64,000 bases of DNA from Bathynomus jamesi (taxonomy: Eukaryota > Arthropoda > Malacostraca > Isopoda > Cirolanidae): NCBI GenBank assembly GCA_023014485.1, contig JAJOZX010000484.1, forward strand, positions 1-64,000, in the 5' to 3' direction. Under the pieces are notes generated by a model. That model worked only from the letters and a program-made list of their open reading frames with translations. It searched no databases and was not told the origin of the DNA. Position numbers and translations under genes: made by a program. Of this stretch, positions 22,014-33,690 are shown piece after piece; the first letter of the stretch is position 1; the number at the start of each line of letters is the position of its first letter.

Positions 22014-23884
22014 ATATGTCATGAAAATCAAACAAGGTATACGAAGAATGAATATATCTCAAAGGCAAACTATACTCTTCGATGTAATGGAACAATCTAC
22101 TAAATGAATTTAATCAATGCTCACTTATCTTTTATAAAGTAATTAATACTTGCATTCTAAAGTTACTGAAGGCACTCCTTTCTTCATTACTATTATTATT
22201 TATTATTACTTAATTGGTGTTGGCATCATTAAAATTGTCATTACTTCCTTTCACTTCATATTCATACCGGTTTCATTATTCCTTGTATTAAGCTTCTAAT
22301 ATAGATACATTCCCTATTTTGTTTTACGTATGTCCCATACAATTCCTTGTCTGTAAGTTCCTTCTTACTTTTTAAATCTCAAGAATATGTGGGATAAAAA
22401 AAAAATTTGCATTTAAATATTGAAAATAAAATACAGTATGTCCTAGTTTGTAAGTTCACTTTAATTTTTAAGTCTTACAGAAATTTAAAACGTGTAATTG
22501 CATTTAATTAACCAGTAGATTTCAGCCTGTAAAGCGTGTAAGTTTGCTAAAGGCAGTTTACGACTGTGAACAGCATCTGTATTTAATAATGAAATTATAC
22601 TCATCTATTTAAACTCTGTATATATTTCTAAATAAACCGAAATGAATAACCTAACCTAATCTTACCGTCGCAACCGAACCTAACGTAGCTTAATCTATTC
22701 CAGCGTAACAATCTATCCCATCCTTAACTTTAACTAACCTAACCTAACCTTAAGGAAAAAAAAAGCGTGTCAAAATAATTGAAGCCATCGCCTTACATGA
22801 AGGATTTTCAGCTTTTAATTCTAAATTTAGATAAGGGAATCATGGGTAGATGGTTAGATAGATGAGAGGATGGATAGATAACTAGATAGATTGGATAGTT
22901 GGACAGATAGATAGATAGCTAGATGGGTGGAGTTGTGGAGAGATGGATTTATTAAGTTAGGTTAGTAAAAGTAGACTGGGGTGAATTGCCCAATCAGGAA
23001 CCAGAAAACTAAGGATACATTTGTAATGCCATAGCTTATTTGCAGGTAGAAGTTTAGGCTAGGTTTTAGGATTAGAATATAAATGATAAATGTTTAGAAT
23101 AACTCCAAACTGTTTTAAAAGACAAAGTTACTACAAGATTCTTCATATATTTTTAACTAAATGTTATTTAATACAATATGAGCGTAAATGAGAAATAAGA
23201 TCTGTAAATATGAATCAAAGTTTGTGAAATTTTCCGAAATTATTTTGTGGCGCCATTATAATGACGTCAGAAGAAAATATTTTCGCTGAAAACCGTTACA
23301 AAGATTTTTTCGGTTTGGCTGACTGTTATCTCCCCACCAAATTTGCTATAGCGCATATAACAGGATATAATTGTTAGGTAAAAGTTGCTTAAAATTAATC
23401 GAAACCTACGAGAAAATTATTGAATGCCTTGACGTCCTCTTTCTTTTTTTTTAGATGGTTGGTTTACTTATGGTCTCTTTCATTGGTTTTCCAAATTGTT
23501 TTTCTTCGTGTTTTTTCATGGATCTTTGATTTACGACTATCGTGGAAGTGTTTTATATGATTGAACATCTGTTTCAAAGCGTCATGAATCGAGCCGTCCC
23601 GCTTTATTGCTTGGATATCCAAAAATGTCATTTGCAGTCAAACTCTAGTTTTTCTGGAGGAGCCTCTTCAGAATTTATCTTTGTGTTTGGAGAAAATTAG
23701 TTCTGGTTGGATGTTCGCGCTCATCTGACCAATGAAGGTCCAGAAAACTAAATTACAAATTATGAATTGAGCAATTAGTGGACAGAAAACTTATGGATCA
23801 TAAATTAACCAATCATAACCCACTTTCATTTCTTGCAAAGGCAAGCCAATCAGAGGAAGAATGTTTTTAGACCTGAAAACAGAT

Positions 23885-23885
<1 letters not shown>
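22014..23885. other. AT-rich region with TTAGG-like and GATA-like runs
   Basis: Positions 22640-22752 contain scattered CCTAACCTAACC words, similar to the arthropod TTAGG telomere unit but too short and broken to be a telomere. Positions 22838-22945 are a degenerate GATGGATAGATA repeat. I recognise no gene. Confidence 0.55.
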
Positions 23886-23920
<35 letters not shown>

Positions 23921-23921
23921 G
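23886..23921. repeat. (TA)n microsatellite
   Basis: TA array 30 bp outside the left end of element A. Confidence 0.9.
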
Positions 23922-24206
23922 ATAGGTTAGGCTAGTTTAGGTCGAGTTAATAACACTGGTATGCATATGAAATTTTTTTGTCTGCTGTGAGGGTTTTTTC
24001 AACTCATATTATATAATTCGACCATGCTGAATTCGAAAATGACATTGGTTTTCCTCAATCAGGTCAGGTTTTTTCTCTATTGGCCATTTATTATAAGTCT
24101 AATTTTATCCCCAAATTTATTGATTTTTTTAGCTTAAACACTGTAGATACGAGTAATATTATAAGAACACTCGTGAAAAATGAAAACATTGTGTGAATAA
24201 ATACTT

Positions 24207-25790
24207 TTATTCATACAATGAATATGGAAAAAAGTTTATTGAGGAAGGAATGAAGTTTTTTTGGCTTTCCGTCTGTGTTTTTTCTTCGGGCACGTCTCGC
24301 TTCAAACACCAGCAATAGTCCGCCAGCATATTGATATCCCAGTTTCCCTGGTACCTCTCTTCCATTATTTTGATATCTTGGTGAAATCGTTCACCCTGTT
24401 CCTCACTATAATCCCCGCAATTTTCAGGAAAATAGTCCAAGTGGGACCACAAAAAGTGCATTTTTATGGACATGCGCGACCCATGAGCTTTAAAAGCTTC
24501 CATCAAGTTTTCGACAACGGACTCGTATTTGGACTTCTACGCTTGCCAAGAAATCAGTGACAACTGATTTGAATGCCTGCCAGGCATTCTTCTCAGTTGG
24601 AGTCATTGCGTTTTTGAACTGAGTAGCCTTGATCAAAGTTCGAATTTGAGGACCATCAAAAACCCCAGCATTTAGTTTAGCATCAGATATATGAGGAAAT
24701 TTACTCTCGAGATATCGGAATGCTGAACCCTCCTTAGTCATTGATTTGATGAAATTTTTCATCAAGCCCAGCTTAATATGAAGTGGTGGGAGCAAAATTT
24801 TTGTTGGTGGTACAAGGGGCACTGAAACGACATTATGCGACCCAGGTTCAAAATTCTCTCTGGATGCCCATTCACGCTGTGCATAGTGCTTCTCATCCGC
24901 TCGGCTATCCCATTTGCAGAGGAAACATGGGTATTTCGTGTATCCCCCTTGCATTCAGAATACAAATGCCACAATCTGAAAAAAAATGAAAATATTTAAA
25001 GAATTTAGAGAATTTGTTCTATCAGATAAAAAAATCTATGCATTGGACTGTATCACTTCTGTGGGGAAGTTAAGTGTTCTTATACGCTCTCAAATAACCT
25101 TTGGAGAAACAACATAGTCAATAGCAATAGTTTACTTATGATATTAGTATTACCTTCAAATCTCCACAGATCCTCCAGTTATGTTGGTCGTATACGGAGC
25201 ATCCCAGTAAAATTTTCATGTTATCGTAACTCTCAGTAAGTTGTACGGAATGTGCTACAGGGACTGATGCAACCCTATTCCCAATGTTGAGAAGTACTGC
25301 TTTCAAACTTCGTTTAGACGAGTCTATAAATAGCCTCCATTCTGATGCGTTATATGGCAGGCCCAAGGATTCGATTAGCCCCTCAACATTGCAGCAGTAC
25401 ACTAAGGAAGAGGTATTTTCGTGCACTGCAAAAAACTTGCGGAATTCTTCCTCTCGTTTCCTATACCAGGAGAATGTTGTTCCCGGAGCCAGCAAGTTGT
25501 CCTCTCGAAGTCGTGAGCCCAAGATCTCGGCAGCTAATTTGGAAAGTCCTAAATCCTGGTAAGATCATTAAGTTTGGCCTGGTTGAGAGGCCTCGGCTCA
25601 TTTGAAGCGGTATTTTGAGGTATATACGACTGGGACTGGTCATTGGCATTGGTCATTGATTCATCATCAGAATCATCGAAGTCCAGGGTTTGAGGTGGGT
25701 CGGGTATGGAATTCCAGGACCATGGGGTACAGGTCTCATAGCAGAAGGAATGTCAGGGTATACAACAGTGTTTATTCTTCTTGTTAACTC
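24207..25790 (-). pseudogene. Element A gene, exons 2 and 3, copy 1
   Basis: Exon 2 (25154-25790) begins after TTTTCAG with ELTRRINTVVYPDIPSAM and carries the blocks GSRLREDNLLAPGTTFSWYR and YNASEWRLFIDSSKRSLKAV. It ends in GDLK at a GTAATA donor. A 178-bp intron (24976-25153) ends in TTTTCAG. Exon 3 (from 24975) reads MQGGYTKYPCFLCKWDSRA, PPLHIKLGLMKNFIKSMTKE, then after one frameshift near 24540 MSIKMHFLWSHLDYFPENCG and EEQGERFHQDIKIMEERYQG, and stops at 24207. This copy has breaks near 25560 and 25715. I recognise the family as a repeated, uncharacterised arthropod protein; its role as the element's own recombinase is inference. Confidence 0.75.
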
Positions 25791-25951
25791 CTGAAAATAG
25801 AAACACAGAAACATGGATATAAAACTTGCATATGAAATAGAAGAAGCATTCAGACAGTGGCGGCTCGTGAGGGAAGGCTGCGGTCTGTAAGATATGAAAT
25901 AGGTCGATGGAGTCTGTATATTTTCTTTCTTTTTCATTCATATTGTCCCTT
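24716..25951. repeat. Tandem duplication unit, copy 1 (1236 bp)
   Basis: Almost identical to 25952-27189. It holds part of exon 3, the intron, exon 2 and upstream sequence. The trinucleotide CGG stands at all three boundaries, suggesting joining at microhomology. Confidence 0.92.
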
Positions 25952-27028
25952 CGGAATGCTGAACCCTCCTTAGTCATTGATTTGATGAAATTTTTCATCA
26001 AGCCCAGCTTAATATGAAGTGGTGGGAGCAAAATTTTTGTTGGTGGTACAAGGGGCACTGAAACGACATTATGCGACCCAGGTTCAAAATTCTCTCTGGA
26101 TGCCCATTCACGCTGTGCATAGTGCTTCTCATCCGCTCGGCTATCCCATTTGCAGAGGAAACATGGGTATTTCGTGTATCCCCCTTGCATTCCCAATACA
26201 AATGCCACAATCTGAAAAAAAATGAAAATATTTAAAGAATTTAGAGAATTTGTTCTATCAGATAAAAAAATCTATGCATTGGACTGTATCACTTCTGTGG
26301 GGAAGTTAAGTGTTCTTATACGCTCTCAAATAACCTTTGGAAAAACAACATAGTCAATAGCAATAGTTTACTTATGATATTAGTATTACCTTCAAATCTC
26401 CACAGATCTTCCAGTTATGTTGGTCGTATACGAGAGCATCCAGTAAAATTTTCATGTTATCGTAACTCTCAGTAAGTTGTACGGAATGTGCTACAGGGAC
26501 TGATGCAACCCTATTCCCAATGTTGAGAAGTACTGCTTTCAAACTTCGTTTAGACGAGTCTATAAATAGCCTCCATTCTGATGCGTTATATGGCAGGCCC
26601 AAGGATTCGATTAGCCCCTCAACATTGCAGCAGTACACTAAGGAAGAGGTATTTTTGTGCACTGCAAAAAACTTGCGGAATTCTTCCTCTCGTTTCCTAT
26701 ACCAGGAGAATGTTGTTCCCGGAGCCAGCAAGTTGTCCTCTCGAAGTCGTGAGCCCAAGATCTCGGCAGCTAATTTGGAAAGTCCTAAATCCCTGGTAAG
26801 ATCATTAAGTTTGGCCTGGTTGAGAGGCCTCGGCTCATTTGAAGCGGTATTTTGAGGTATATACGACTGGGACTGGTCATTGGCATTGGTCATTGATTCA
26901 TCATCAGAATCATCGAAGTCCAGGGTTTGAGGTGGGTCGGGTATTGGAATTCCAGGACCATGGGGTACAGGTCTCATAGCAGAAGGAATGTCAGGGTATA
27001 CAACAGTGTTTATTCTTCTTGTTAACTC
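25952..27028 (-). pseudogene. Element A gene, exon 2 and truncated exon 3, copy 2
   Basis: Exon 2 (26390-27028) is open throughout here, including PHGPGIPIPDPPQTLDFDDS and an acidic/polar linker that is frameshifted in copy 1. The intron is 26212-26389, with GT at the donor and TTTTTTCAG at the acceptor. Exon 3 starts IVAFVLGMQGGYTKYPCF at 26211 and is cut at the duplication boundary after MTKEGSAF. The pair of Cys-containing blocks (YCCNVEG, CFLCKWD) could be structural. The better-preserved exon 2 of this copy and the better exon 3 of copy 1 together describe the ancestral gene. Confidence 0.75.
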
Positions 27029-27189
27029 CTGAAAATAGAAACACAGAAACATGGATATAAAACTTGCATATGAAATAGAAGAAGCATTCAGACAGTGGCG
27101 GCTCGTGAGGGAAGGCTGCGGTCTGTAAGATATGAAATAGGTCGATGGAGTCTGTATATTTTCTTTCTTTTTCATTTATATTGTCCCTT
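25952..27189. repeat. Tandem duplication unit, copy 2
   Basis: Second unit, with only a handful of substitutions and 1-2 base indels against copy 1, so the duplication is recent relative to the element's decay. Confidence 0.92.
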
Positions 27190-27226
27190 CGGGGACAATA
27201 TGAATGAAAAAGAAAGAAAATATACA
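27153..27226. repeat. Hairpin, 35-bp arms, TTCG loop
   Basis: The left arm (27153-27187) and right arm (27192-27226) are complementary except for one position, closed by CCC-TTCG-GGG. The left arm is the end of duplication copy 2. The right arm is its inverted copy, then unrelated sequence follows. Confidence 0.88.
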
Positions 27227-27231
27227 ATCAT

Positions 27232-28412
27232 TGTATATGTAAATGTAACTTGTATAACAATATGTTATAATGTTATAATGTCTCAGACCAACAAAGACCC
27301 TAGGATCCACTCATGGCTGGTCTACCTAACTGTGTTCGTAATCGTGTATTGTGTATACACATACGAGGAAAAGTGTAGGTGTGGCTGTAAAGACTGTACA
27401 GTAATGTAGAAATGTGTGTGCACCCATTATGGGTCTCCCATTTAAAGGTGTTTGTGGGGCAAGTGAAGATCATGAGTTTTTCAATACCTCACCGTACTAT
27501 GGGGTGCACCGCTCGGCAGAGGAATCTCTTTAAATGGGGTGTGTAAGGACAGAGAGTATCCCCTAACCCAAGACGCTGCCTCCCTATATCCTACAACACT
27601 TGTGTTGAGCTGTGGGATCTATCCCCACAAAGCCTTAATTTTACTACCTTAAACTATACCCTTTCTATCAACATGCGCGTCCAATCGATTCTTAAACATG
27701 TTTATAGACGTGCTACTAATTACTTCTACCGGCAAACTATTCCAGCTATTTACTATTCTATGCGTAAAAAAGTTTTTCGCAACTGCTGTCTCGAACCTTC
27801 TACTTGTCAACTTACACCCGTTATTTCTAGTCCTATTATATTGAGATATTTCGAAAAGGCTATCTCTATCTACGTTATCAAACCCATTCATAATTTTGAA
27901 AACCTGGATTAGATCACCCCTTAACCTCCTAGTCTCGAGTGTAGTCAATTTTAACTCTTTAAGCCTATCCTCGTACGACTTTGACCTAAGAGACGGAATC
28001 ATCTTAGTTGCTCGTCTTTGAACTCTTTCGATTTTGTCTATATCTTTGCGCATATGCGGATTCCAAAATTGGACCGCGTACTCCAAATGGGGTCTAACTA
28101 ATGATTTATAAAGAGGAACTATAATATCGCGCGATTTGTGACTATAACTCCTAAATCTTTTTCCTGCTCTACGCTTGTTAAATCTTTCCCTCACATACTA
28201 TACGCAAAATTACCGTTACGCGAACCTATATGCATAATTTTGCACTTATCCACGTTAAATCTCATTTGCCATGTGACTGACCAATCAACGATTTTATTCA
28301 GATCTTCCTGAATTTTACCTCTATCTTCGTCATTAATCGCCCTACCACCAGCTTCGTGTCATCCGCAAACTTTGAAACTGTACTGACTAGGCCGACATCT
28401 AAATCGTTAATA
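27232..28412 (-). mobile_element. LINE family B fragment inserted in element A
   Basis: A 3' fragment sharing its tail with the copy at 56.1 kb: both have TCAGACCAACAAAGACCCTA (here from about 27283) and end in ATTATAAC repeats. Flanking phrases TGTATATGTAAATGTA and TATAACAATATG recur on both sides (27228-27262 and 28415-28470), compatible with an imprecise, long target duplication. Confidence 0.8.
27649..28410 (-). pseudogene. LINE family B reverse transcriptase C-terminal part
   Basis: Open from 28194 to 27649: PLYKSLVRPHLEYAVQFWNP, KIERVQRRATKMIPSLRSK, RLKELKLTTLETRRLRGDLI and VNSWNSLPVEVISSTSINMF, the thumb and C-terminal region of a CR1/Jockey-type RT. Upstream to 28410, in other frames, are traces of the palm (a KFADDTKL-like stretch near 28350-28380). 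The catalytic core is damaged and the 5' half absent. Confidence 0.82.
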
Positions 28413-28566
28413 TATATGTATGTGTAAATGTATTTTCTATAACAATATGTATATGTAAATGTATGATTACCATTATTGTGAATATTATGCTATATATGGT
28501 GAATATTATGTCAGGTTTCATACGAGGATTTCAAAATATTTAAGAAAAATAAATTTATAAGCCCAC

Positions 28567-28870
28567 CTTGGAGGTTTGTCATGCAGAAATAGCAATCTGT
28601 CACGTGATCCTTTCCTTCTCTCCAAATCATGGGAATTCCAAAAGGCAAAGATTTCGCTCTGCCTTTGCTCCATCTTCTCAAATTTTCAATGTACGTCTTG
28701 CAGCACATATGAGGGGCGAAATTTTTGTCCTGGTCCCCTAGCTTAATTCCAAAGTATGCTCTATACATTGTCTTCACAAATTTAGTGATTTGGGACTGGT
28801 TATTTGGCATGGTAACCGTCCCACATATGTAGCAGAATCTATTGGGATCATTTTTACACGCTCTATTCAT
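28567..28870 (-). pseudogene. Element A gene, exon 1 (zinc-finger-like)
   Basis: Starts at the ATG at 28870 with MNRACKNDPNRFCYICGTVT and runs to CYFCMTNLQ, ending at an AAG/GTGGG donor. Cysteines in the pattern C-x2-C (CYIC), CC-x-T-Y, and C-x2-C (CYFC) with APHMCC suggest a metal-binding N-terminal module (inference). It is 304 nt long, so its splice phase does not fit exon 2 as it now stands. A small exon may have been lost where the LINE entered, or an indel intervened. The 101 codons are unbroken. Confidence 0.72.
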
Positions 28871-29120
28871 TATGAAATATTTTATCTATATGCCTGAAAA
28901 GTAAAAAAAGATATTATACAAGTGAAACAAGTGATGATAGATGTTACTGTTCCAATTCCGCTTTGACAAAATCACGAAAAATTCTATTTTACTTATGAGG
29001 CCATAGCCGGATAACCTGAGCTGATTGAGAAAAACGGATTGCAGATTCGAAATCAGCAGGAAACACTCTATAAGAATCACTTACAAAACCCTTGACAGCA
29101 AAATTGATGCATACCAGTGT

Positions 29121-30053
29121 AATAATTAAAACGTTTAGTACTGTTTAATCTTCTTATAACGGCAAAGGTCATGTGGCAGAGGAGCCCGACAGTTTTATGT
29201 TGGGATCCGAACTAGTGGTCTCGCATAGGACGGTCGCTTATCCAGCTGCTATTGAAGAGACATGACATCGCTTAACCGAATTGATCCTAATAATATTAAG
29301 GACAGATGGATGGATAGACAGTGGATGACTGGATGGATGAAAGATAAATGGCTTGCTGGTTAGATGGATGGACAGACAGCTGGAAGGCTGGATAAACGGA
29401 TATATGGATAGATAGCTAGATGGGTGGATGACTAGCTAGTTCAGAGGATGGATAATTGGATATATGGTTAGATGGAAAATTGAGAGATGGCTAGATAGCT
29501 GGACGGATAGAAAGATGAAAGGATGGATAGATGAACTGATGGACAGATGGATGGATGTGTAGATGGATCGATAAATGAGTGGATGGATGGAGAGATGGGT
29601 GTATTTTTCATATAGACTACCAGGAACACAAGACTGTTGCCAAAGTATTAAAATTTCAGCAATTAAGCGCACTGAATTATATATGTAACAATCAATTATG
29701 ATTTTTCCGTGTTTTTTCTTCGTGTTTTTCTTTGTCAATTCATTTAGCTCTTCATTTAATTTGGTATTCCTTTATTTAACTCTGTCTGCATACGCGTGTG
29801 TGTTTATATGTATGTAAACCATAATATCCTTTAGAATAATAAATAATAATATAACGACATAAAAGACAAATTTTAATTCACTTAAAATAAAACCACCTAA
29901 ATTCTGAACTTAACTTCTTTTTGGTGTTGCATTCTAATTTCTATAAGAAGTTTTTCCTTCATTTTGTATCAAAGCTTCTTTGAAGATGATATAATAACTT
30001 CTTTACATAGAAATGATCTTGAAAACTTCTTTTTTGAATGATTTGAGACAATA
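29121..30053. other. Spacer with GATG/GATA simple repeats
   Basis: Positions 29303-29600 are a degenerate GGATGGATAGAT-type array. The rest is AT-rich without a recognised gene. Confidence 0.6.
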
Positions 30054-30113
30054 GACGATATGGTACTTTTCCGTTATACCCCTGCAATTTCTTCTTTCTC
30101 AGTTATGTCAACT

Positions 30114-30216
30114 GTACGTCCTTGACAATTGGTTAAGTCGTGATATTTTCGTTAAAACTAACGAATATTTTAACGAAAATATCACGATTTAATCTAACCA
30201 ATTGTCAAGGGCGTAC
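30114..30216. repeat. 103-bp palindrome inside element B left end
   Basis: Bounded by GTAC on both sides, with arms GTCCTTGACAATTGG and GCCCTTGACAATTGG facing each other. Same family as 9119-9247. The right inverted end of element B lacks it. Confidence 0.8.
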
Positions 30217-30476
30217 ACTCAGCCTGTGTGTGTGTGTGGGGGGTGGGGGTGGGGGGGTCGAAATTTTATATTCTTATTCTACACACTGCTCGGAGTTTCC
30301 TTTGGGCCCCTAAACAACATACTGTAATTACACCGCTATGCGGCCCCCCCCCTACCCGTTGCATATGCCCCCCTTTTTTTAAATTGAAATGAAATTGAAA
30401 CCAATTCTTTGAATAAAAAAAACCTGATAAATGACAAAGATTAAAGTAAATAATGATATAAGTAAAGTTAAAGTAA

Positions 30477-30541
30477 GTATATATATATATATATAATTTA
30501 TAATATATATAATATATATATAATATATTATATATATATAT

Positions 30542-30578
<37 letters not shown>

Positions 30579-30582
30579 TATA
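30477..30582. repeat. (TA)n microsatellite, left flank of mariner
   Basis: Long interrupted TA array directly abutting the mariner end. Confidence 0.92.
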
Positions 30583-31366
30583 CAGGGTGGGCCGTAAGTT
30601 TCCATACATAGGAAAAATTAACGTTTGTTTTTATGTTTCAGATACCCTAAGAATATGCGTTTGACGAAAGAGCAACGAATTGAAATCATACTGATGGCTG
30701 GGTCGGGAAGCAGTCGCATGGTTGCAATGAACTTTAACAGACAACATGGAACGAACATCACACACGACACTGTGGCAAAACTTATTAACAAGTTTCAGAA
30801 AACTGGAAATGTTGCAGGTGCCGGTAAAGTGATGGTGTGGGCCGGGATATGGGGTGACAGAATTATTGGACCAATTTTTGTCAGTGGAAATCTTAATGCC
30901 GAAAGGTATCTTAACATGTTGCAAGAAGAGATTTTCCCATCCCTGCTAAACGAGGAAGGTAACTTCCCAGTTTACTTCCAGCAAGATGGAGCTCCACCTC
31001 ATTATGGTCTTCACGTGCGTCGGTATTTGGATCAGCAGTTTCCGGATGCTTGGATTGGTCGGCGTGGTCCTGTGGAGTGGCCTCCCAGATCCCCAGATCC
31101 ACCCCCTTGATTCTATCTTTGGGGGCACTTGAAGGCCATGGTGTATCAGGAAAAGATACGAGACATAAATCATCTAAAGGAACGTATCACCAACGCCATT
31201 ACAAGCATAACGTCAACTGTGCTAATGCGCGTTCATCAACAGTGGGGAACACGTATTGAAATGTGTTTTTCAAAACAATGGCAAACCATGTAGAGCATAT
31301 TATATAAATAAAAATGGTTGTCCAAAAAAAATGTTTATTTTTCCTATGTATGGAAACTTACGGCCC

Positions 31367-31370
<4 letters not shown>
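30583..31370 (+). mobile_element. mariner-like element, internally deleted
   Basis: The ends read CAGGGTGGGCCGTAAGTTTC and, reversed, GGGTGGGCCGTAAGTTTCC. TA arrays lie on both sides. It is nested in element B. Confidence 0.9.
30655..31280 (+). pseudogene. mariner-like transposase, first Asp region lost
   Basis: The frame opens MRLTKEQRIEIILMAGSGSS and HGTNITHDTVAKLINKFQK (helix-turn-helix half). It then jumps after KTGNVAG to KVMVWAGIWGDRIIGP, so the segment with the first catalytic Asp is deleted. The second Asp box (YFQQDGAPPHYGLHVRRYL, about 30970-31030) is kept. The third (PPRSPDPPP) is broken by a frameshift at about 31100, after which LDSIFGGT-like and LKAM-YQEKIRD sequence follows in another frame. 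The spacing resembles the DD41D-type protein at 16.5 kb, but the sequence is a different subfamily. Confidence 0.85.

Positions 31371-31439
<69 letters not shown>
31371..31439. repeat. (TA)n microsatellite, right flank of mariner
   Basis: TA array continuing straight from the mariner's right end. Confidence 0.92.
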
Positions 31440-31444
<5 letters not shown>

Positions 31445-31529
31445 AGAAATCTTTCTCCGTATATTACTTAAGAATCATTGAAGCATACTAAAATCAAAAT
31501 ATTCACCTTAAGAAATTTAAAATCGTAAA

Positions 31530-33690
31530 TTACTCACACCACTGGCCTTTCCATTGGAACACAGGTAGCTTTTTTCTCGACTCCAGTACATTCAAAATAA
31601 ATTTATGTTTGTTTTCGTAACCAATTCTATCTTGTGATGCTTCTGTTACCACATTTACAGCATGTTCTACTTCCTGGCTGTGACAGGGAAAAGGAATAAG
31701 CTGAAGTGGTTCATTTCGAACTTTAAGAAGATCATCATTTGTCAAGTTCTGTAAAATAGGTGGAGGGGTGATGGTTTCGTTGTCCCAGTCGATCATGTTA
31801 GGATAATCGTCTGCTTCAAAGTTCAGTGTTTTTGGCAGCTCAAAATTTCTCGCATTGGTGCTCCTAGTTCTTGCTCAAATGATGTGCTGAAGAGCCAGCT
31901 CTCTGACCTCTCTTCTTGTGTCTGTTATCATTGAGAGTAAGATATTCTCTGGGTGGGCAAAATAGGCGTTATTTCTGAGGACACGCTCCATAATCATCCG
32001 ATGCTTTTTATCTAAGCCTTTAAGCAAGTGCATGATATACCAAAAATTAGATGCTCCCTCATTTGCCTTTGGATGAGACTTTATCCAAAACCAGCCTGGA
32101 GCGTAAACCAGCATTATAATTTTTACTAGGTCTTGGATGATTTTGTCTGGATTCCGTGTAGAGACCTATAAGCGCAGGATCCTGTTTGCTCGTGTTAGCC
32201 ATCTTGCATGATGGAGGGCACCTGGGGATCTGGTGGCTAACGCTTGTGAGATGTGTCCAGATTGTATGCTAATGCACATTTCATACATATATTTTATGTC
32301 ACTGCTGAAACTTTTAACAATATCGGCCGAAACTTCTTTAATGTTGCCCTCTACAGGGGTATAATCAACTATATCCAGTTTGGTCAAATCCTCTCGGAGT
32401 TTATTTCCAAGAGAACCTTTGAAGGTGTTTGGTCCCGAAGTTTTTCCATCAATTTCTTCAAATACGTGCCTGAAGGGCAGTTCGTTTGCATGCAAAAGGC
32501 AAATCAGCCATTGTACCGGCCTGTCCAGATATAATTCAATCAATTTTAGCACTCCGCCAATCCTGCCAGTGTTCACTCGGGTGCCATCGCATAGCAAAGC
32601 TTTGAGGGATTCTTTGCTATTAGAATCAACTATAAAAGTTATTATTTCATCTGCAATACAACAAGCAGTTCCGTTATCTGGAGCTATATGATCCATGTAA
32701 ACATCACCAGGTCTTTGACTATTACATAATGTTCTTCGTACTTCCATTCCCTTCTTTGTCTTAGTTTTGATCTTTTCTACCATCAAATCCGATGCCTTCA
32801 ATCAATGTTTCTCTGATTTCACTTTGATTATGTTTTTTTACCCACATGTATTCTTTCTCTTTCCACTTTTTTCCTATCCAACATATTGGTTTCGTCTAAT
32901 ATTCCCATATCCTTCAAAGCTGCATTTACTATAGCTGCAGTAGCTCTGTAACTTACACGGTATCTATCTGCTGTTATTGTTAAGTTATCATAAATAATTC
33001 TGTTCTGATGGTTTTCTCTCAGCTCAAAATCCGGAACAAAGTCAATATCGTCGCTGTCATCATTAATTTCCATGCTCTCATCTTCCATAATATGTAAAGG
33101 GTCCAGTTTGCTGGTTGAGGCGACATTCATATCTAGGCTTATCCTGGCTCTTCTTTTTAATCCTTTAACTCTATCGTGAGTCCTTTTTCTTGCGGAAGTC
33201 GTTGCTCTGTCGATTGGTCCTATTTGTTTTTTTTCTTTGTTTCTGGCCCACAAAAGACTCCCACTCAATCATTGGAACTCTAATATCACATCTGCAATCC
33301 GTTCGACTGATTTTTTTATCGTAACAAATACAAGTGCAAATATCAAACATTTCATCGAATGTCTCCACCTTCTGCTGAAAACTGTTGTTTCTTTGTTTTA
33401 ATGGTACTTTATTTAGCTTTGCTGCAGATTCTATCAATCGTTCAACTTTTATAGCTATTCCTTCAAATCCTATATGTGGAAAGGAAAACTTCTCCCAAAT
33501 GGCTTCCACATCTTTAGTGACAATTCTGTAACATTCTTTGCTGTTCTAGAACCTTTCGAATCAGTTCTTCTCGTTTTCTTACCAATAAATAATACCTAAA
33601 TACGTCAGCCTTTGAAGGAGTCATTGAAGGTGGAAATTCTGCAGGGTGACCAAATGAATGTTGAATTGTGCGTTTGCTTCTTGTCGCCAT
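31530..33690 (-). pseudogene. Element B gene, uncharacterised invertebrate family
   Basis: Start at the ATG at 33690 (MATRSKRTIQHSFGHPAEFP), no intron seen, stop at 31530, about 700 codons. Order: VEAIWEKFSFPHIG; a Cys-rich block (CTCICYDKKISRTDCRCD, about 33300-33340); an acidic stretch; VSYRATAAIVNAALKD; then the best conserved core, KALLCDGTRVNTGRIGGVLK, RPVQWLICLLHANELPFRHV, DGKTSGPNTFKG and ARWLTRANRILRL; and a long C-terminal part with VYAPGWFWIKSHPKANEG. Breaks: frame changes near 33515, 33200 and 32815; in-frame stops at 32166-32168 and 31875-31877. A D...(H)...RW order as in hAT-type RNase-H-fold transposases is possible but unproven. I know similar uncharacterised proteins from many invertebrates. 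Confidence 0.75.

Larger units (their letters stand above)
23953..29120 (-). mobile_element. Element A: TIR transposon with uncharacterised gene
   Basis: Both ends start ACACTGGTATGCAT when read inward. The inverted similarity goes on, with gaps, for about 150 bp: GCTGT ... GGGTTTT, TGCTGA(A/T)TTCGAA and CTCAATCAG(G/C)TCAGG appear in order at both ends (23953-24110 and 28970-29120). Between the ends lies a minus-strand spliced gene of a multi-copy invertebrate type. The target duplication is unclear: TTAA stands just outside both ends but at slightly different distances (3 and 5 bp). The element has a 1.24 kb tandem duplication and a LINE insertion, so it is not active. I cannot assign a superfamily. 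Confidence 0.65.

Noticed and set aside
22640..22752. Telomere
   Set aside because: Too short and degenerate, with ordinary sequence and elements on both sides.
30379..30609. Tyr-Ile repeat peptides across TA arrays (also 37388, 63187 and others)
   Set aside because: Translations of (TA)n microsatellites.
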